A DNA stretch of 64,000 nucleotides, taken from Mycobacterium adipatum. GTDB lineage: Bacteria; Actinomycetota; Actinomycetes; Mycobacteriales; Mycobacteriaceae. Positions 8,327 through 32,613 of the stretch are shown one piece after another. Below the pieces are notes generated by a model, which was not told where the DNA came from, made no database searches, and was given only the letters and a program-made list of their open reading frames with translations. The stretch lies in the NCBI RefSeq assembly GCF_001644575.1, contig NZ_CP015596.1, positions 186,001 to 250,000 on the forward strand. Direction: 5' to 3'. Position 1 is the stretch's first letter. Each line of letters opens with the position of its first letter. The position numbers were made by a program, and so were the translations under genes.

Positions 8327-10237
8327 ATGGGTGACCTGGAACGGCACACCTACGACGTCGTCGTGATCGGTGCCGGCGGGGCCGGACTGCGCGCGGTGAT
8401 CGAGGCCCGCGAACGCGGCCTGCGGGTGGCGGTGGTGACCAAATCGCTGTTCGGCAAGGCGCACACCGTGATGGCCGAGGGGGGCTGCGCGGCGGCCATG
8501 CGCAATGTCAACACCAAGGACAGCTGGCAGGTGCACTTCGGTGACACCATGCGCGGCGGCAAGTTCCTGAACAACTGGCGGATGGCCGAACTACACGCCC
8601 AGGAGGCTCCCGACCGGGTATGGGAGCTGGAAACCTATGGGGCGCTGTTCGACCGCACCAAGGACGGCCGCATCAGCCAGCGCAACTTCGGCGGGCACAC
8701 CTACCCACGATTGGCGCACGTCGGTGACCGCACCGGCCTGGAGATCATCCGCACCCTGCAACAGAAGATCGTGTCCCTGCAGCAGGAGGACAAGCGCGAG
8801 CTCGGCGACTACGAGGCCCGCATCAAGGTGTTCCACGAATGCTCGATCACCGAGCTGATCCTGGACAACGGGGCCGTCGCGGGCGCATTCGGCTACTGGC
8901 GCGAGACCGGGGAGTTCATCCTGTTCGAGGCGCCGGCCGTGGTGCTCGCCACCGGTGGCATCGGCAAATCGTTCAAGGTGTCGTCGAACTCGTGGGAGTA
9001 CACCGGTGACGGCCACGCCCTGGCGCTGCGCGCAGGGTCGGGCCTGATCAACATGGAGTTCATCCAGTTCCATCCCACCGGGATGGTCTGGCCGCTGTCG
9101 GTGAAGGGCATCCTGGTCACCGAGGGCGTGCGCGGCGATGGCGGAGTGCTGAAGAACTCCGAGGGCAAGCGGTTCATGTTCGACTACATCCCCGACGTGT
9201 TCAAGGGCCAGTACGCCGAGTCCGAGGAAGAGGCCGATCAGTGGCTCAAGGACAACGACTCCGCGCGCCGCACCCCTGACCTGCTGCCCCGCGACGAGGT
9301 GGCCCGTGCCATCAACGAAGAGGTCAAGGCCGGCCGCGGATCCCCGCACGGCGGCGTCTACCTCGACATCGCCTCCCGGATGCCGGCCGAGGAGATCAAG
9401 CGGCGGTTGCCCTCGATGTATCACCAGTTCATCGAGCTGGCCGAGGTCGATATCACCAAGGACGAGATGGAGGTCGGTCCGACCTGCCACTACGTGATGG
9501 GCGGTATCGAGGTCGACCCCGACAGCGGCGGGGCGGCCACCCCGGGCCTGTTCGCCGCCGGGGAATGCTCGGGCGGCATGCACGGCTCCAACCGGCTCGG
9601 CGGCAACTCGCTGTCCGACCTGCTGGTGTTCGGCCGCCGCGCCGGGCTCGGCGCCGCCGACTATGTGCGGGGGCTCGCGGAACGCCCCGCGGTCACCCAG
9701 GACGCGCTCACGGCGGCCACCCAGCTGGCGCTGGATCCGTTCACCCCCAAGGCCAACGCGGAGAACCCGTACACGTTGCACGCCGAGCTGCAGCAGTCGA
9801 TGAACGACCTGGCCGGGATCATCCGCAAGGAGGGTGAGCTGCAGGAGGCGCTGGTCAAGATCGATGAGCTCAAGGCCCGCTACGCCAACGTCGTCGTCGA
9901 GGGCGGCCGCGTCTTCAACCCGGGTTGGCACCTGGCCATCGACATGCGCAACATGCTGCTGGTCAGCGAGTGTGTGGCCAAGGCCGCGCTGGCGCGCACC
10001 GAGAGCCGCGGCGGGCACACCCGCGACGATTTCCCGCAGATGGATTCGCACTGGCGCAACAAGCTGCTGGTCTGCCGGGCGGTCCCGGGCGACACCCAGG
10101 TGGTCCCGGACATCACCGTCGAGGCCGAACAGCAGCCGGTGATGCGCCCCGATCTGCTGGCCACCTTCGAGCTCTCCGAGCTGGAGAAGTACTACACCGA
10201 CGATCAACTGGCCGAGCACCCCGAGCGGAAGGGCTGA
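8327..10237 (+). CDS. sdhA: Succinate dehydrogenase/fumarate reductase flavoprotein subunit, Sdh1 type
   Basis: 636 residues from the ATG at 8327, chosen over a TTG one codon upstream because GAGG at 8315-8318 is well spaced. It oxidises succinate to fumarate on the cytoplasmic side and passes electrons to the Fe-S subunit. Visible features are the FAD dinucleotide fold (VVVIGAGGAGLRA, from about residue 11), KAHTVMAEGG in which His46 is the expected site of covalent FAD attachment, the HPTGMVWP active-site region, TEGVRGDGG, and GECSGGMHGSNRLGGNSL in the C-terminal FAD region. It belongs to the Rv0248c group. The FeS gene starts 3 nt after its stop, so the two are translationally coupled. 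Confidence 0.95.
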   Translation: MGDLERHTYDVVVIGAGGAGLRAVIEARERGLRVAVVTKSLFGKAHTVMAEGGCAAAMRNVNTKDSWQVHFGDTMRGGKFLNNWRMAELHAQEAPDRVWELETYGALFDRTKDGRISQRNFGGHTYPRLAHVGDRTGLEIIRTLQQKIVSLQQEDKRELGDYEARIKVFHECSITELILDNGAVAGAFGYWRETGEFILFEAPAVVLATGGIGKSFKVSSNSWEYTGDGHALALRAGSGLINMEFIQFHPTGMVWPLSVKGILVTEGVRGDGGVLKNSEGKRFMFDYIPDVFKGQYAESEEEADQWLKDNDSARRTPDLLPRDEVARAINEEVKAGRGSPHGGVYLDIASRMPAEEIKRRLPSMYHQFIELAEVDITKDEMEVGPTCHYVMGGIEVDPDSGGAATPGLFAAGECSGGMHGSNRLGGNSLSDLLVFGRRAGLGAADYVRGLAERPAVTQDALTAATQLALDPFTPKANAENPYTLHAELQQSMNDLAGIIRKEGELQEALVKIDELKARYANVVVEGGRVFNPGWHLAIDMRNMLLVSECVAKAALARTESRGGHTRDDFPQMDSHWRNKLLVCRAVPGDTQVVPDITVEAEQQPVMRPDLLATFELSELEKYYTDDQLAEHPERKG

Positions 10238-10240
10238 CAC

Positions 10241-10990
10241 ATGGCTGCTTACGACGCAAATCTGCGGGTCTGGCGCGGCGATACCGAAGGCGGTGACCTG
10301 CAGGACTACACCGTCGAGGTCAATGACGGCGAAGTGGTGCTCGACATCATCCACCGGCTGCAGGCCACCCAGGCCGGTGATCTGGCGGTGCGCTGGAACT
10401 GCAAGGCCGGCAAGTGCGGCTCCTGCTCGGCGGAGATCAACGGCCGCCCCCGGCTGATGTGTATGACACGGATGTCCACGTTCGACGAGAACGAGACGGT
10501 CACCATCACGCCGCTGCGAACCTTCCCGGTGATGCGCGATCTGGTGACCGACGTGTCCTTCAACTATGAGAAGGCACGCCAGATCCCGTCGTTCACCCCA
10601 CCCAAGGACCTGCAGCCGGGCGAGTACCGGATGCAGCAGGAGGATGTGAACCGCAGCCAGGAGTTCCGCAAGTGCATCGAGTGCTTCCTGTGCCAGAACG
10701 TGTGCCACGTGGTGCGTGACCACGAGGAGAACAAGGCGAACTTCGCGGGCCCGCGCTTCCACATGCGGATCGCCGAGCTGGACATGCACCCGCTGGACAC
10801 CGTGGACCGCAAGGACATGGCCCAGGAGGAACACGGGCTGGGCTACTGCAACATCACCAAATGCTGCACCGAGGTCTGCCCGGAGCACATCAAGATCACC
10901 GACAACGCGCTGATCCCGATGAAAGAGCGGGTTGCCGACCGCAAGTACGACCCGATCGTGTGGCTGGGTAACAAGCTTTTCCGACGCTAG
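10241..10990 (+). CDS. sdhB: Succinate dehydrogenase iron-sulfur subunit, Sdh1 type
   Basis: 249 residues. The N-terminal ferredoxin domain shows CKAGKCGSC and a fourth Cys in RLMC for the [2Fe-2S] cluster. The C-terminal domain has CIECFLCQNVC for the [4Fe-4S] cluster and CNITKCCTEVCPEHI for the remaining cluster. It relays electrons from FAD to the quinone site or membrane cluster. The length matches Rv0247c. It is the last gene of the sdh1 operon and is followed within 10 nt by a strong hairpin. Confidence 0.95.
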   Translation: MAAYDANLRVWRGDTEGGDLQDYTVEVNDGEVVLDIIHRLQATQAGDLAVRWNCKAGKCGSCSAEINGRPRLMCMTRMSTFDENETVTITPLRTFPVMRDLVTDVSFNYEKARQIPSFTPPKDLQPGEYRMQQEDVNRSQEFRKCIECFLCQNVCHVVRDHEENKANFAGPRFHMRIAELDMHPLDTVDRKDMAQEEHGLGYCNITKCCTEVCPEHIKITDNALIPMKERVADRKYDPIVWLGNKLFRR

Positions 10991-10998
10991 GGGCGTTG

Positions 10999-11023
10999 AC
11001 TTCTGCGCCCATGGCGCAGAAGT
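10999..11023 (+). terminator. Hairpin at the end of the sdh1 operon
   Basis: ACTTCTGCGC (10999-11008) pairs perfectly with GCGCAGAAGT (11014-11023) around a 5-nt loop, without a T-tract. A further GCGCAGAGTCAA segment at 11044-11055 could pair instead with the same left arm, so two mutually exclusive stems are possible. Confidence 0.6.
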
Positions 11024-11124
11024 ACGAGTAACTCGCGCCCAGAGCGCAGAGTCAATGCCTGTGCGTGGCGCGGGATCGCGCGTACGGTTGTGACAGCGGC
11101 CAATCAACCCTGAAGAGGCACAGC

Positions 11125-11286
11125 ATGTCACAACGAGAAACGATCAGCGTCAACGATATTCGCACCGCGATCCGGGAGCTCACGGCCCGTGCGGAACTGG
11201 CTCGCAAAGAGGGCAGACCAGCGGACGCCGCCGAACTGGAGCAGCGGATCGCGAGATACCGCGACGAGCTGGGGTCACGGCCGTAG
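11125..11286 (+). CDS. Small hypothetical protein (53 aa)
   Basis: The ATG at 11125 follows a GAAGAGG ribosome site at 11112-11118. The product is a highly charged, helical 53-residue peptide (RETISVNDIRTAIRELTARAELARKEGR and so on; Arg, Glu and Ala rich) that could form a single long amphipathic helix or coiled coil. There are no cysteines and no signal peptide. I do not recognise a family. It is convergent with the flavin reductase gene and separated from sdhB by a hairpin, so it probably has its own promoter. Confidence 0.5.
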   Translation: MSQRETISVNDIRTAIRELTARAELARKEGRPADAAELEQRIARYRDELGSRP

Positions 11287-11335
11287 GCGCACGCCGATCT
11301 CGCAGTGGGGTAGCAGCTGCGCCGAGAAGTGCAGC

Positions 11336-14389
<3,054 letters not shown>

Positions 14390-14392
14390 CCG

Positions 14393-15526
14393 CTATCTGG
14401 GCGGGTTGTTCAGCACGTACTGCAGACCGGCCATCAGCTGCGATACCGGATCCGCACCGCCGCCGAACGCGGCCTGGGTGGCCGGCGCGGTGACCTCGGC
14501 GGGGTCGTAACCGTTCACCGGGTCGACCGTGATGGGGGCGGTCAGCGGGTCGTCGTTACGCGTATACCCGGCATCCACATAGGGTTTGAGCACCGCGTCG
14601 AGATCGTTGAGGGTCTTCTTGTCCACACCCAGATACTTGAACGGCAGCACCAGCGGCAGGTGCTCCTCGGGGATCATGTACGTCGTGGTGCGCGCACCCC
14701 GGGAGTTGACGGTGGTCCGGATGTTCTGCGGCGGAACCATCTTCGGGTTGGTGAACGCGACGGCGGTGTGCCCGGTTGCCAGGCCGACGATCGCGTTGGC
14801 GACCGAGATCCAGTTGTCCGAGCGTTGCGGCCAGTCCGCGATGCTGTCGTAGGCGGAGACGAACAGATGGGTGTCGTACTGGCTCTCCACCGGCGCGGGC
14901 ATCCGGTAGTCCAGCGACGGCACGACGCTGCCCACCGGGAACGTCTGGCTCAGGAAGCTCTCGCCGAACGCGTGCTTGCCGACCGGATTGCCGTACGTCG
15001 CGAAGCTGAGCTGATCCGGTGGCGGGGCGGTCGGATCGTTGGCCAGCCGCGCCTTCACGTCATCGAGCACCGAGGCGCCTTCGGACAGCCCGATGGCCAT
15101 GCCCGGGCCGCCCGCCTTGATCGCCGCCAGCAGGTTCGGCCCGCCGACGTCGATCGACTCGCCGTAGCTGGGGCCGTCGATCCCCAGGCCCGGGAAATTG
15201 TCGTCGAGACGTCCGATCCCCGGGAACAGCCGTTCCAGCGTGTGTCCCTGAACCTGTCCGGCCGGGTAGTCGACGATCTGCCGGTTCAGATCCGGGAACC
15301 ACTCCGCGCCGGTGCGCATGATGTATTCGTCGTACGGGATGCCGAGCACGTGTGCACCGCCGAGCGCATAGCCGCGGCCCTCGATGGTGCGTGCGGCGCC
15401 GGGACCTGCCGGGCCCGGCACGGCCGGGCCGGGCGGCGGCTCGTCGGCGGTGGCGATACCCGCACCCAGCGGGCCGGTGACGCCGATGGTCAGCAGGGCG
15501 GTGGCCGCCGCGAATAGCTTCTTCAT
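14393..15526 (-). CDS. Secreted PE-PPE domain acyltransferase of the TPP locus
   Basis: 377 residues with a signal peptide ([19 protein letters not shown], cleavage near ATADE) and a PE-PPE type alpha/beta hydrolase domain. The nucleophile elbow is GLSEGA, and the family-typical VDYPAGQ is present. The TPP locus has a PE-PPE protein needed for the last, extracytoplasmic acyl transfers that turn diacyltrehalose into TPP, parallel to Chp1/Chp2 in the M. tuberculosis sulfolipid and polyacyltrehalose pathways. The start overlaps the mmpL10 stop (ATGA), so it is translationally coupled as third gene of papA3-mmpL10-PE. Confidence 0.87.
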   Translation of the reverse strand: MKKLFAAATALLTIGVTGPLGAGIATADEPPPGPAVPGPAGPGAARTIEGRGYALGGAHVLGIPYDEYIMRTGAEWFPDLNRQIVDYPAGQVQGHTLERLFPGIGRLDDNFPGLGIDGPSYGESIDVGGPNLLAAIKAGGPGMAIGLSEGASVLDDVKARLANDPTAPPPDQLSFATYGNPVGKHAFGESFLSQTFPVGSVVPSLDYRMPAPVESQYDTHLFVSAYDSIADWPQRSDNWISVANAIVGLATGHTAVAFTNPKMVPPQNIRTTVNSRGARTTTYMIPEEHLPLVLPFKYLGVDKKTLNDLDAVLKPYVDAGYTRNDDPLTAPITVDPVNGYDPAEVTAPATQAAFGGGADPVSQLMAGLQYVLNNPPR

Positions 15527-18498
15527 GCCCTACTGCTCCCCCGCGCTGTGAGTCGAGACGGCCACCAGTTCGCCTTTCCGACCAGCGTAACCATGGCAGG
15601 CACGGTGACCGTCCGGACCAGGAAGGTGTCCAGCAAGATGCCGATGCCGATGACGAACCCGCCTTGCACCACCGTACCGATGCTGGAGAACAGCAGGCCC
15701 CACATCGAGGCGGCGAAGATCAGACCCGCCGCCGTGATGACCCCGCCGGTCGAACTCAGCGTCCGGATGATGCCGAATCGGCCCAGCGGGGCCTCATCAC
15801 GCATGCGCGACACCAGCAGCAGGTTGTAGTCGGCGCCGACCGCGACGAGCACCACGAAGGCCAGGGGCGGGACCGACCAGTGCAACTGCTGGTCGAGCAG
15901 GACCTGGAACACCAGGACACCGATACCGAGTGCGGCGAAGTACGAGATCACCACCGAACCCACCAGGTACAGCGGGGCGATCACGGCTCGTAGCAGCAGC
16001 ATCAGGATCAGCAGCACCACGATGATCGTCACGATGACGATGAACCGGATGTCGTTCTCGTAGTAGTCGCGGGTGTCGGCCAGTGCCACCGGATAGCCAC
16101 CCATCGACACCGAGGCATCCGAGAGTTCGGTGTTCGGCAGCGCACTGCGGGCGGCGTCCTCGATGGCGCTCACCTGGTCCATGGCGGCCGGACCGAAGGG
16201 ATCGAGCTTGGTGAACACCAGATACCGCGCCGAGTGCCCGTCGGGTGAGACATAGGCCTTGGTGGCCGCCTTGAAATCGTCGAGGGCCAGGATCTCGGGC
16301 GGGATGTTGAATCCGGCCATGGCCGGCGAGCCCGCGTTCTCGGCCATGGTCAGCAGGAAGGCCGCGGCCTGATCGAGCCCGGTGCGCATCACCTTGATCT
16401 GCTCGACGATCTGATCCACCCCGTCGGCCACCTGGCGGCTGCCGCTGGCGGAGCGTTCGGCGCCCTGCTGAAGCTGGGCCAGCGTCGCCTCGGCACCGGC
16501 CGGACTGTCCAATCCCATGGCCTGCATCGCCTTGGTGAGCCGGGTGAACGCGGTGCCCACCTGTTGCAGCGCGGCGTTGAGGGATTGGCGGTCCTGCAAC
16601 GACTCCAGCTGTCCGGCCAGGTCCTCGATCTCGGCGAGGGTGCCGTCATTGCGGGCCGCGGCGAGCCGGGACAGGTGGATCCGGGTCTGACTGCAGGAGG
16701 GGTCCAGATCGCAGACCACGTTGCCGTGCAGGGCCGCGAGCACCGGGGGCACCCAGGCGAACATGTCCCTGGTCGCCATCAGGTTCACACCCATGGAGTT
16801 GCCGAGCCGGTTGATGGCGGCCACCAGTTTGGCCGCGACGTCGACGTTGCGGACGAGTTTGTCGCCGCCGTACTGACCGCGCAGTGCCGCGAACGCGTCG
16901 ACCATCTGCTGCAGGCTGCCCGCGATATCGGTGACCTGACCGCGCACATCGCGCAGGCTGCCGGCCAGCGTGTTGGCGCCCGAGGACAACCGGTTCATAT
17001 CGGCGGTGCCGTCGCTGATCATCTTCGCGCCGTCGGCGAGCCGGGTGCCGACGATGCCGGCCTGATAGGTGGCCCGGAACTCGGGCGGCACCGAGCCCAG
17101 CGGCCGGGTGATACCGCTGACCATCTGGATATCGGGCAGTTGGGCGATGCGTTCGGCCAACTGTTCCAGGTCCGCCAGCGCCTCGGGATTACGCAGATCC
17201 TTCGCCGATCGGATCAGCACGTAGGACGGGATGGACTGGTTGATGTCGAAGTGCTTCTCCAGCGCCGCGTAACCCAGCGAGCTGGGTTCGGAGTCCGCGA
17301 CGGCCTTGCGGTCGTCGTAGTTGAACGTCGCGAAACCGGCGAGACCCGCCAGCAGGAACAGCACCAGCAGGCTGCCCACCAGATGCGCCCATGGCCGGCG
17401 CACGATCCGCACACCGGAACGGCGCCACAGCCGGGAGGTGACCTCCTTGCGGGGATTGATCCATCCGCGCGGCCCGACCACCGACAGCAGCGCGGGCAGC
17501 AGTGTCATCGCCGCCAGGTACGCGACCCCGACACCGACCGCCGAGGACACCCCGACGGTGGAGAACACGCCCATCTTGGCGAAGCTGATCCCGACGAAGG
17601 TCACCCCGACGGTCGCCGCCGAGGCGGTGATCACCTTGCCCACTGAGCCCAGTGCCTTACGGACCGCGTCATGCGGGTCCTCGCCCGTGCGCACGTAATC
17701 GTGATAGCGGCTGATCAGGAAGACCGCATAGTCGGTCCCGGCCCCGAAGATGATCGCGCTGAGCAGGATCATCGCCTGATTGGAGACGCCCAGACCGGTG
17801 AGCTCCGACAGCGCGGCCACCAAGGACTGCGCAATGACCAACGACATGCCGATACCGGCCAAGGGCAGCAGCATGGTCACCGGGTTGCGGTAGACCACCA
17901 GCAACACCAGCAGCACCAGCACCGCGATGGCGATCTCGATCGGCAGGCGGTCGTTCTCGCCCGCGACGGTGAGGTCGGCGACGGTGGCGGCCGGGCCGGC
18001 CAGGTGCACCTCCAGCGGTCCGCCGGCGGTGGTCCGCTCGATGAGCTCGGAGACCTGGTTGAACGCGGTGTAGGACTGCGGTGTGCCCAGCGCGCCGGCC
18101 AGACCGACCGGCAGCACCCAGGACTTGTTGTCCGCACTCGTCAGGGTCGAGCGCAGCGCCGGTGTACCGATGAACTCCTGCAACATGACGACATTGCGTT
18201 GGTCGTCGCGCAGCGCGTCCACCAGCTTGGCGTAGGCGGCCTCGTGTTCGGGGCCCAGCCCGTCCTCGTCGGTGAGCACGACCAGCAGCAGATCGTCGGT
18301 GCCGGGTTCGGAGAACGCCTCCTCCATCTGGCGGGCCGCGACGCTGGACGGCGCGTCGTCGGGCAGCATCGACAACGGGTGCTTCTGGGCCATCTCGTTG
18401 AGGCTGGGCACCGTCAGCGGCAGTGCCACCGCCAGCGCGATCCAGATCCCGATCACGGCCAGCGGCCACCGCACCACCAAGTCGGCTAACCGACGCAC
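15523..18498 (-). CDS. mmpL10: MmpL10-type RND lipid exporter
   Basis: 991 residues from the GTG at 18498, preferred because AGGGGG sits 6 nt upstream; a GTG at 18552 directly after the papA3 stop would add 18 residues without a ribosome site. It is an RND/MmpL transporter with about 12 membrane helices, two periplasmic domains (the second large and helical, about 410-770) and the paired proton-relay motifs GTDY (Asp256-Tyr257) and GADY (Asp890-Tyr891). In the TPP pathway it exports the diacyltrehalose precursor across the inner membrane using the proton gradient. It lies between papA3 and the PE-PPE gene and overlaps the latter by 4 nt. Confidence 0.92.
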   Translation of the reverse strand: MRRLADLVVRWPLAVIGIWIALAVALPLTVPSLNEMAQKHPLSMLPDDAPSSVAARQMEEAFSEPGTDDLLLVVLTDEDGLGPEHEAAYAKLVDALRDDQRNVVMLQEFIGTPALRSTLTSADNKSWVLPVGLAGALGTPQSYTAFNQVSELIERTTAGGPLEVHLAGPAATVADLTVAGENDRLPIEIAIAVLVLLVLLVVYRNPVTMLLPLAGIGMSLVIAQSLVAALSELTGLGVSNQAMILLSAIIFGAGTDYAVFLISRYHDYVRTGEDPHDAVRKALGSVGKVITASAATVGVTFVGISFAKMGVFSTVGVSSAVGVGVAYLAAMTLLPALLSVVGPRGWINPRKEVTSRLWRRSGVRIVRRPWAHLVGSLLVLFLLAGLAGFATFNYDDRKAVADSEPSSLGYAALEKHFDINQSIPSYVLIRSAKDLRNPEALADLEQLAERIAQLPDIQMVSGITRPLGSVPPEFRATYQAGIVGTRLADGAKMISDGTADMNRLSSGANTLAGSLRDVRGQVTDIAGSLQQMVDAFAALRGQYGGDKLVRNVDVAAKLVAAINRLGNSMGVNLMATRDMFAWVPPVLAALHGNVVCDLDPSCSQTRIHLSRLAAARNDGTLAEIEDLAGQLESLQDRQSLNAALQQVGTAFTRLTKAMQAMGLDSPAGAEATLAQLQQGAERSASGSRQVADGVDQIVEQIKVMRTGLDQAAAFLLTMAENAGSPAMAGFNIPPEILALDDFKAATKAYVSPDGHSARYLVFTKLDPFGPAAMDQVSAIEDAARSALPNTELSDASVSMGGYPVALADTRDYYENDIRFIVIVTIIVVLLILMLLLRAVIAPLYLVGSVVISYFAALGIGVLVFQVLLDQQLHWSVPPLAFVVLVAVGADYNLLLVSRMRDEAPLGRFGIIRTLSSTGGVITAAGLIFAASMWGLLFSSIGTVVQGGFVIGIGILLDTFLVRTVTVPAMVTLVGKANWWPSRLTARGSSRA

Positions 18499-18552
18499 GA
18501 CATACCCCCTGGCCGTTCCGACCGGGAGACATCCGCCGGCACAGCCCGCCAC

Positions 18553-19974
18553 TCAGGCAAAACGGCCCCAGTCCCCGCTGTCGGCGACCTGCTCGATCAC
18601 GGATTTCATGGTGGCGATATAACGGGCGACCGATTTGTGGGCCACCTCGTTGTCCGGGAACATCACCGCCATTGCTGTGCCCGCCTCGTAGCGGAATACA
18701 TAGATGGTGAGCTGATAGGAGAATCGACCGTCGGAGTAAATACCGATGTTGTTCGAGTAGCCCATCTCGGCTGCGGCCAGGACCGCATTCAACGGCGCGG
18801 CGCCGCCGTGCAGAAAATTGGAGACCGGAAAGTTGGGCCCGGGCTTTTCCAGCCACGGCGCCAATTCCAGAACGCGGTAATAGGGAACCCGGGCCAGATT
18901 GAGCCCGGAGTCGAATGACGTCTGCGCCGACCAGGCGGCCTCGGCGAATGTGGTGGCGGCGATCGGCACGGTGATCGGCACCAAACCGGTGAACCAGCCC
19001 TGGGTCATGAAATTGTCCGAGGTGCGGCGAGTATCCCGCGGTGTCAGGCCGTAATAGGTTGTCGCACCGGTCAACTCGTGCTCGACCATGGCGGTGCAGG
19101 CGTACAGACCGCCGACGAATCGGGTACCGGCCGCCGTGCACGCCGCCTCGAACCGCGCCGTCTGGTCCGCATCGAGCAGCATTTCCCCGACCATGTCGGC
19201 GACGGTCGGTTCCAGGGGGTCGCCGAGCGGTAGCGGAAATTCGGGCATGCTGCCGTTGTTGTTCTCGGCAAACTCGATCCAGGCCTGGACCTCCGGGGAC
19301 TCCAACGTCAATTCCGCCGTGGACGCGCGCTCCTGAAGACAGAAATCATCGAATCGGCCGGCGTCGGGCAATGGCATCGGTTCGCCGGTGGACAGCAGCG
19401 AGGTGTACATGCCGTGCGCTTCGAGCATCGTGATGCCGATCAGTGCCGCATCCCCGTGCACATGGTCGATGGCGGCATAGAAATCGAAATGATCTTCGCT
19501 CTGCACGATCCCGAACGAAAAGCAGCCCCATTCCATCGGGGTCGGGATGTCGACAATGTGTTTACGCGCATCCTCGGACGTGATCTCGCCGTGGTTGACG
19601 GGTTCGAATTCGATATCGTCCGGGTCGACGATGCTGCGCCGGACGATGTCACCGGAACCGGAGTATTCGAACCAGCTGCGGTAGGTGTCATGGCGGCGCA
19701 GGTAGTGGTTGAGCGCGTGGTTCATCGCCGAGATATCGCAGGTACCGGGCACCTCGCAGGTGGCGATGATCTGCCGCGAATAGTCCAGGCCCTTGGCGGC
19801 CTGCTCGTAGACACCGCGAATGTGCTGACCCTGCATGTAGCTGACCGGGACGGCACTGACCGGGGCCTGCCGGGCCTTCGCCATGGCCGCGCTGGTGGGG
19901 TGCCAGGAGGTCACCACACCGGGGGCCGGCGTCCAGTCGTCGATGGTGCCGATCGTGATCTTCCCGATTTGCAA
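18553..19974 (-). CDS. papA3: PapA3-type polyketide synthase-associated acyltransferase
   Basis: 473 residues from the TTG at 19974, preceded by GGGAGG; this gives the usual LQIGKITIGTIDDW N terminus, while longer in-frame versions add a Pro/Arg-rich tail with no family likeness. It is a condensation/acyltransferase-fold enzyme with the catalytic HxxxD motif as HVHGD (His171, Asp175). It should transfer acyl chains, including the Pks product, onto trehalose to give diacyltrehalose. It is the first gene of papA3-mmpL10-PE and divergent from the pks gene across 299 bp. Confidence 0.92.
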   Translation of the reverse strand: MQIGKITIGTIDDWTPAPGVVTSWHPTSAAMAKARQAPVSAVPVSYMQGQHIRGVYEQAAKGLDYSRQIIATCEVPGTCDISAMNHALNHYLRRHDTYRSWFEYSGSGDIVRRSIVDPDDIEFEPVNHGEITSEDARKHIVDIPTPMEWGCFSFGIVQSEDHFDFYAAIDHVHGDAALIGITMLEAHGMYTSLLSTGEPMPLPDAGRFDDFCLQERASTAELTLESPEVQAWIEFAENNNGSMPEFPLPLGDPLEPTVADMVGEMLLDADQTARFEAACTAAGTRFVGGLYACTAMVEHELTGATTYYGLTPRDTRRTSDNFMTQGWFTGLVPITVPIAATTFAEAAWSAQTSFDSGLNLARVPYYRVLELAPWLEKPGPNFPVSNFLHGGAAPLNAVLAAAEMGYSNNIGIYSDGRFSYQLTIYVFRYEAGTAMAVMFPDNEVAHKSVARYIATMKSVIEQVADSGDWGRFA

Positions 19975-20273
19975 GCTGTCCCTCCCGGGTCTGAACGGCG
20001 GCGGTCCGGCAACACCGACGGCGACTTCACGATAGCGGCTGCCCGGCATAGCGGGCGCCGGGCCACATCGGGCTCAGCGGCAGATATGAAACCGCGTGCG
20101 GTAGCAACCTACATGCAATACTGACCGGCGAGTAAGGTACCGGCCGTTGCTGTCGGCAGATTGCGGGCCGTGGCCGTTCACCAGACGTTCCTGGCCAGTG
20201 CGCGGCCTTCATCGATGGCACCGAAAATCTCATCATCGGCAGTTCATCGGATCGACGCGGGGGAGTTCAGCTC
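19975..20273. promoter_or_regulatory. Divergent papA3/pks promoter region
   Basis: 299 bp with no gene. It holds the pks ribosome site (GGGGGAG just before 20274), the papA3 ribosome site, a short GTAG-caac-CTAC dyad near 20101-20113, and at 20122-20135 the sequence TGACCGGCGAGTAA. On the minus strand this last reads TTACT-N4-GGTCA, one base away from the operator seen upstream of fadE5. The -10 elements are not clear. Confidence 0.5.
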
Positions 20274-31295
<11,022 letters not shown>

Positions 31296-31306
31296 GAACC
31301 CCTCGC

Positions 31307-31362
31307 CGAGATTCACATCAGGGACGTAGCACACGCCGGATCGGTCCCTGGTGTGAATCTCG
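31307..31362. terminator. Long-stem hairpin between the convergent pks and reductase genes
   Basis: Arms 31307-31325 and 31344-31362 pair over 19 bp with a single G-U, around an 18-nt loop. There is no T-tract. It would serve both converging transcripts. Confidence 0.65.
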
Positions 31363-31377
31363 TTGGGAGTGCTGGGC

Positions 31378-32466
31378 CTAGGCCCAGCGCGTCGCTTCCA
31401 CCTCGGGAGGCAACGCCGAGCGCAGCGGCACATCGAGCCCGTCGTAGATCCCGGCGGGCTGGGTGGCCAGCCAGTCGATGGCACCGAGCAGTCGGTTGGC
31501 GGCGGTGGTGTTCCCGCCGTCGGCCCGGGTGCCGCCGGGTACGTCGGCGCGGGTGGTGATGGTCAGCTGCGGGTCACCGTCGACGATCACGCGATGATCA
31601 CCGACGCCCTCGTCGGGCTGCGGCCAGTCCGGGGCGCAGCCGGGGTGGATACGGGTGATGTGCTCGATGATCACCCGTTGCCGCCCGCCGGACCAGCCGA
31701 TCACCTTGAGGAAGAACGCGCCCTGGGTGCCCTTCTCGAACGGTCCCATCACCGTGTCGACGGTCTCCTCCAGCGGTAGCCGCTCGACCTCCTCGGTGAT
31801 CTCCTCGATCTCGATGCCCAGGCCGCGCCCGATCAGCCGGACGTTGCCGCCCCACACCATGGTGGGGATGGACGGCAACAACATCATCGGCGTCTCGGCC
31901 ATCGACGCACCGAACCCACACGACACCTTCACCGCGAACGGTTGGTTGTAGGTCGAGTAGTCGAAGATCTCCTGGCAGGTGATCGTCTTGATGCGGGTGC
32001 ACAGGCTGGCTGCCGTCACCGCCAGCGCGTCATTGCCCCAGCCGGGGTCGACGCCGGACACCAACAGGCTCGCGCCGCCGGCGCGGGCGGCGGCGGTGAG
32101 CCGCTGCACCCACTCCGGGGGCGCCGAACGCGGATCGTAGAGCGAGTACAGCGATGGGGTGACCACGTGGCAACCGGCCCGCAGGGCGCGTTCGATATCG
32201 GTGATCGCCTCGTCGGGCCGGATGTCCCCGGAGGCCATGTAGGCAACGGCGTCGCCGGCGGTGAGGGCGGCGTCCACCGCGGCGGGATCGCTCACCGCGA
32301 GCACCCCGGTGTCGGTGTCCAGTCCGGCGAAGGTGGCGGCGTCCCGGCCGGTTTTCTCGGCCGAGGACGTGATCAGCCCGCTCAGGCTCAGACCCGGGAA
32401 CCCCACCGTCGACCGGATGGCGGTCGCACCCATATTGCCGGTTCCCCATACCACCACACGCCTCAT
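31378..32466 (-). CDS. NAD(P)-dependent amine dehydrogenase/DapB-like oxidoreductase
   Basis: 362 residues from the ATG at 32466, supported by a leaderless -10. The N-terminal Rossmann fold begins at once (VVVWGTGNMGATAI) and resembles the dihydrodipicolinate reductase N-terminal domain found in mycobacterial oxidoreductases of the 2,4-diaminopentanoate dehydrogenase group. Other landmarks are GCHVVTPSLYSLYDP, LLVSGVDPGWGNDAL and CQEIFDYSTYNQP. The substrate is unknown. It lies between the pks and fadE5 genes, convergent with pks and divergent from fadE5; I see nothing tying it to TPP chemistry. Confidence 0.75.
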   Translation of the reverse strand: MRRVVVWGTGNMGATAIRSTVGFPGLSLSGLITSSAEKTGRDAATFAGLDTDTGVLAVSDPAAVDAALTAGDAVAYMASGDIRPDEAITDIERALRAGCHVVTPSLYSLYDPRSAPPEWVQRLTAAARAGGASLLVSGVDPGWGNDALAVTAASLCTRIKTITCQEIFDYSTYNQPFAVKVSCGFGASMAETPMMLLPSIPTMVWGGNVRLIGRGLGIEIEEITEEVERLPLEETVDTVMGPFEKGTQGAFFLKVIGWSGGRQRVIIEHITRIHPGCAPDWPQPDEGVGDHRVIVDGDPQLTITTRADVPGGTRADGGNTTAANRLLGAIDWLATQPAGIYDGLDVPLRSALPPEVEATRWA

Positions 32467-32473
32467 CCGCCTC

Positions 32474-32479
32474 ACTCTA
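32474..32479 (-). promoter_or_regulatory. Leaderless -10 for the DapB-like oxidoreductase
   Basis: On the minus strand TAGAGT (TANNNT) ends 7 nt before the ATG at 32466. Confidence 0.5.
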
Positions 32480-32613
32480 GAGGGCGCGGCGGCGTCAGCG
32501 TGGCAAGCATCACATCGCGACGAAAAGCTCAGCTCAGCGCCCATTTAGCGGGCCGGTACAACGCCCAATCAACCACCGGGTTGGTACGCCGGCGACAATT
32601 TGCTCCCAACCAC

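Noticed and set aside
8591..11131. An 846-codon minus-strand open frame across sdhA and sdhB
   Set aside because: It lies wholly opposite well-supported succinate dehydrogenase genes and has shadow-type composition and no recognisable motif.
20101..20113. GTAG-caac-CTAC palindrome in the papA3/pks region as an operator
   Set aside because: Arms of only 4 bp with no second copy in the window; expected by chance.
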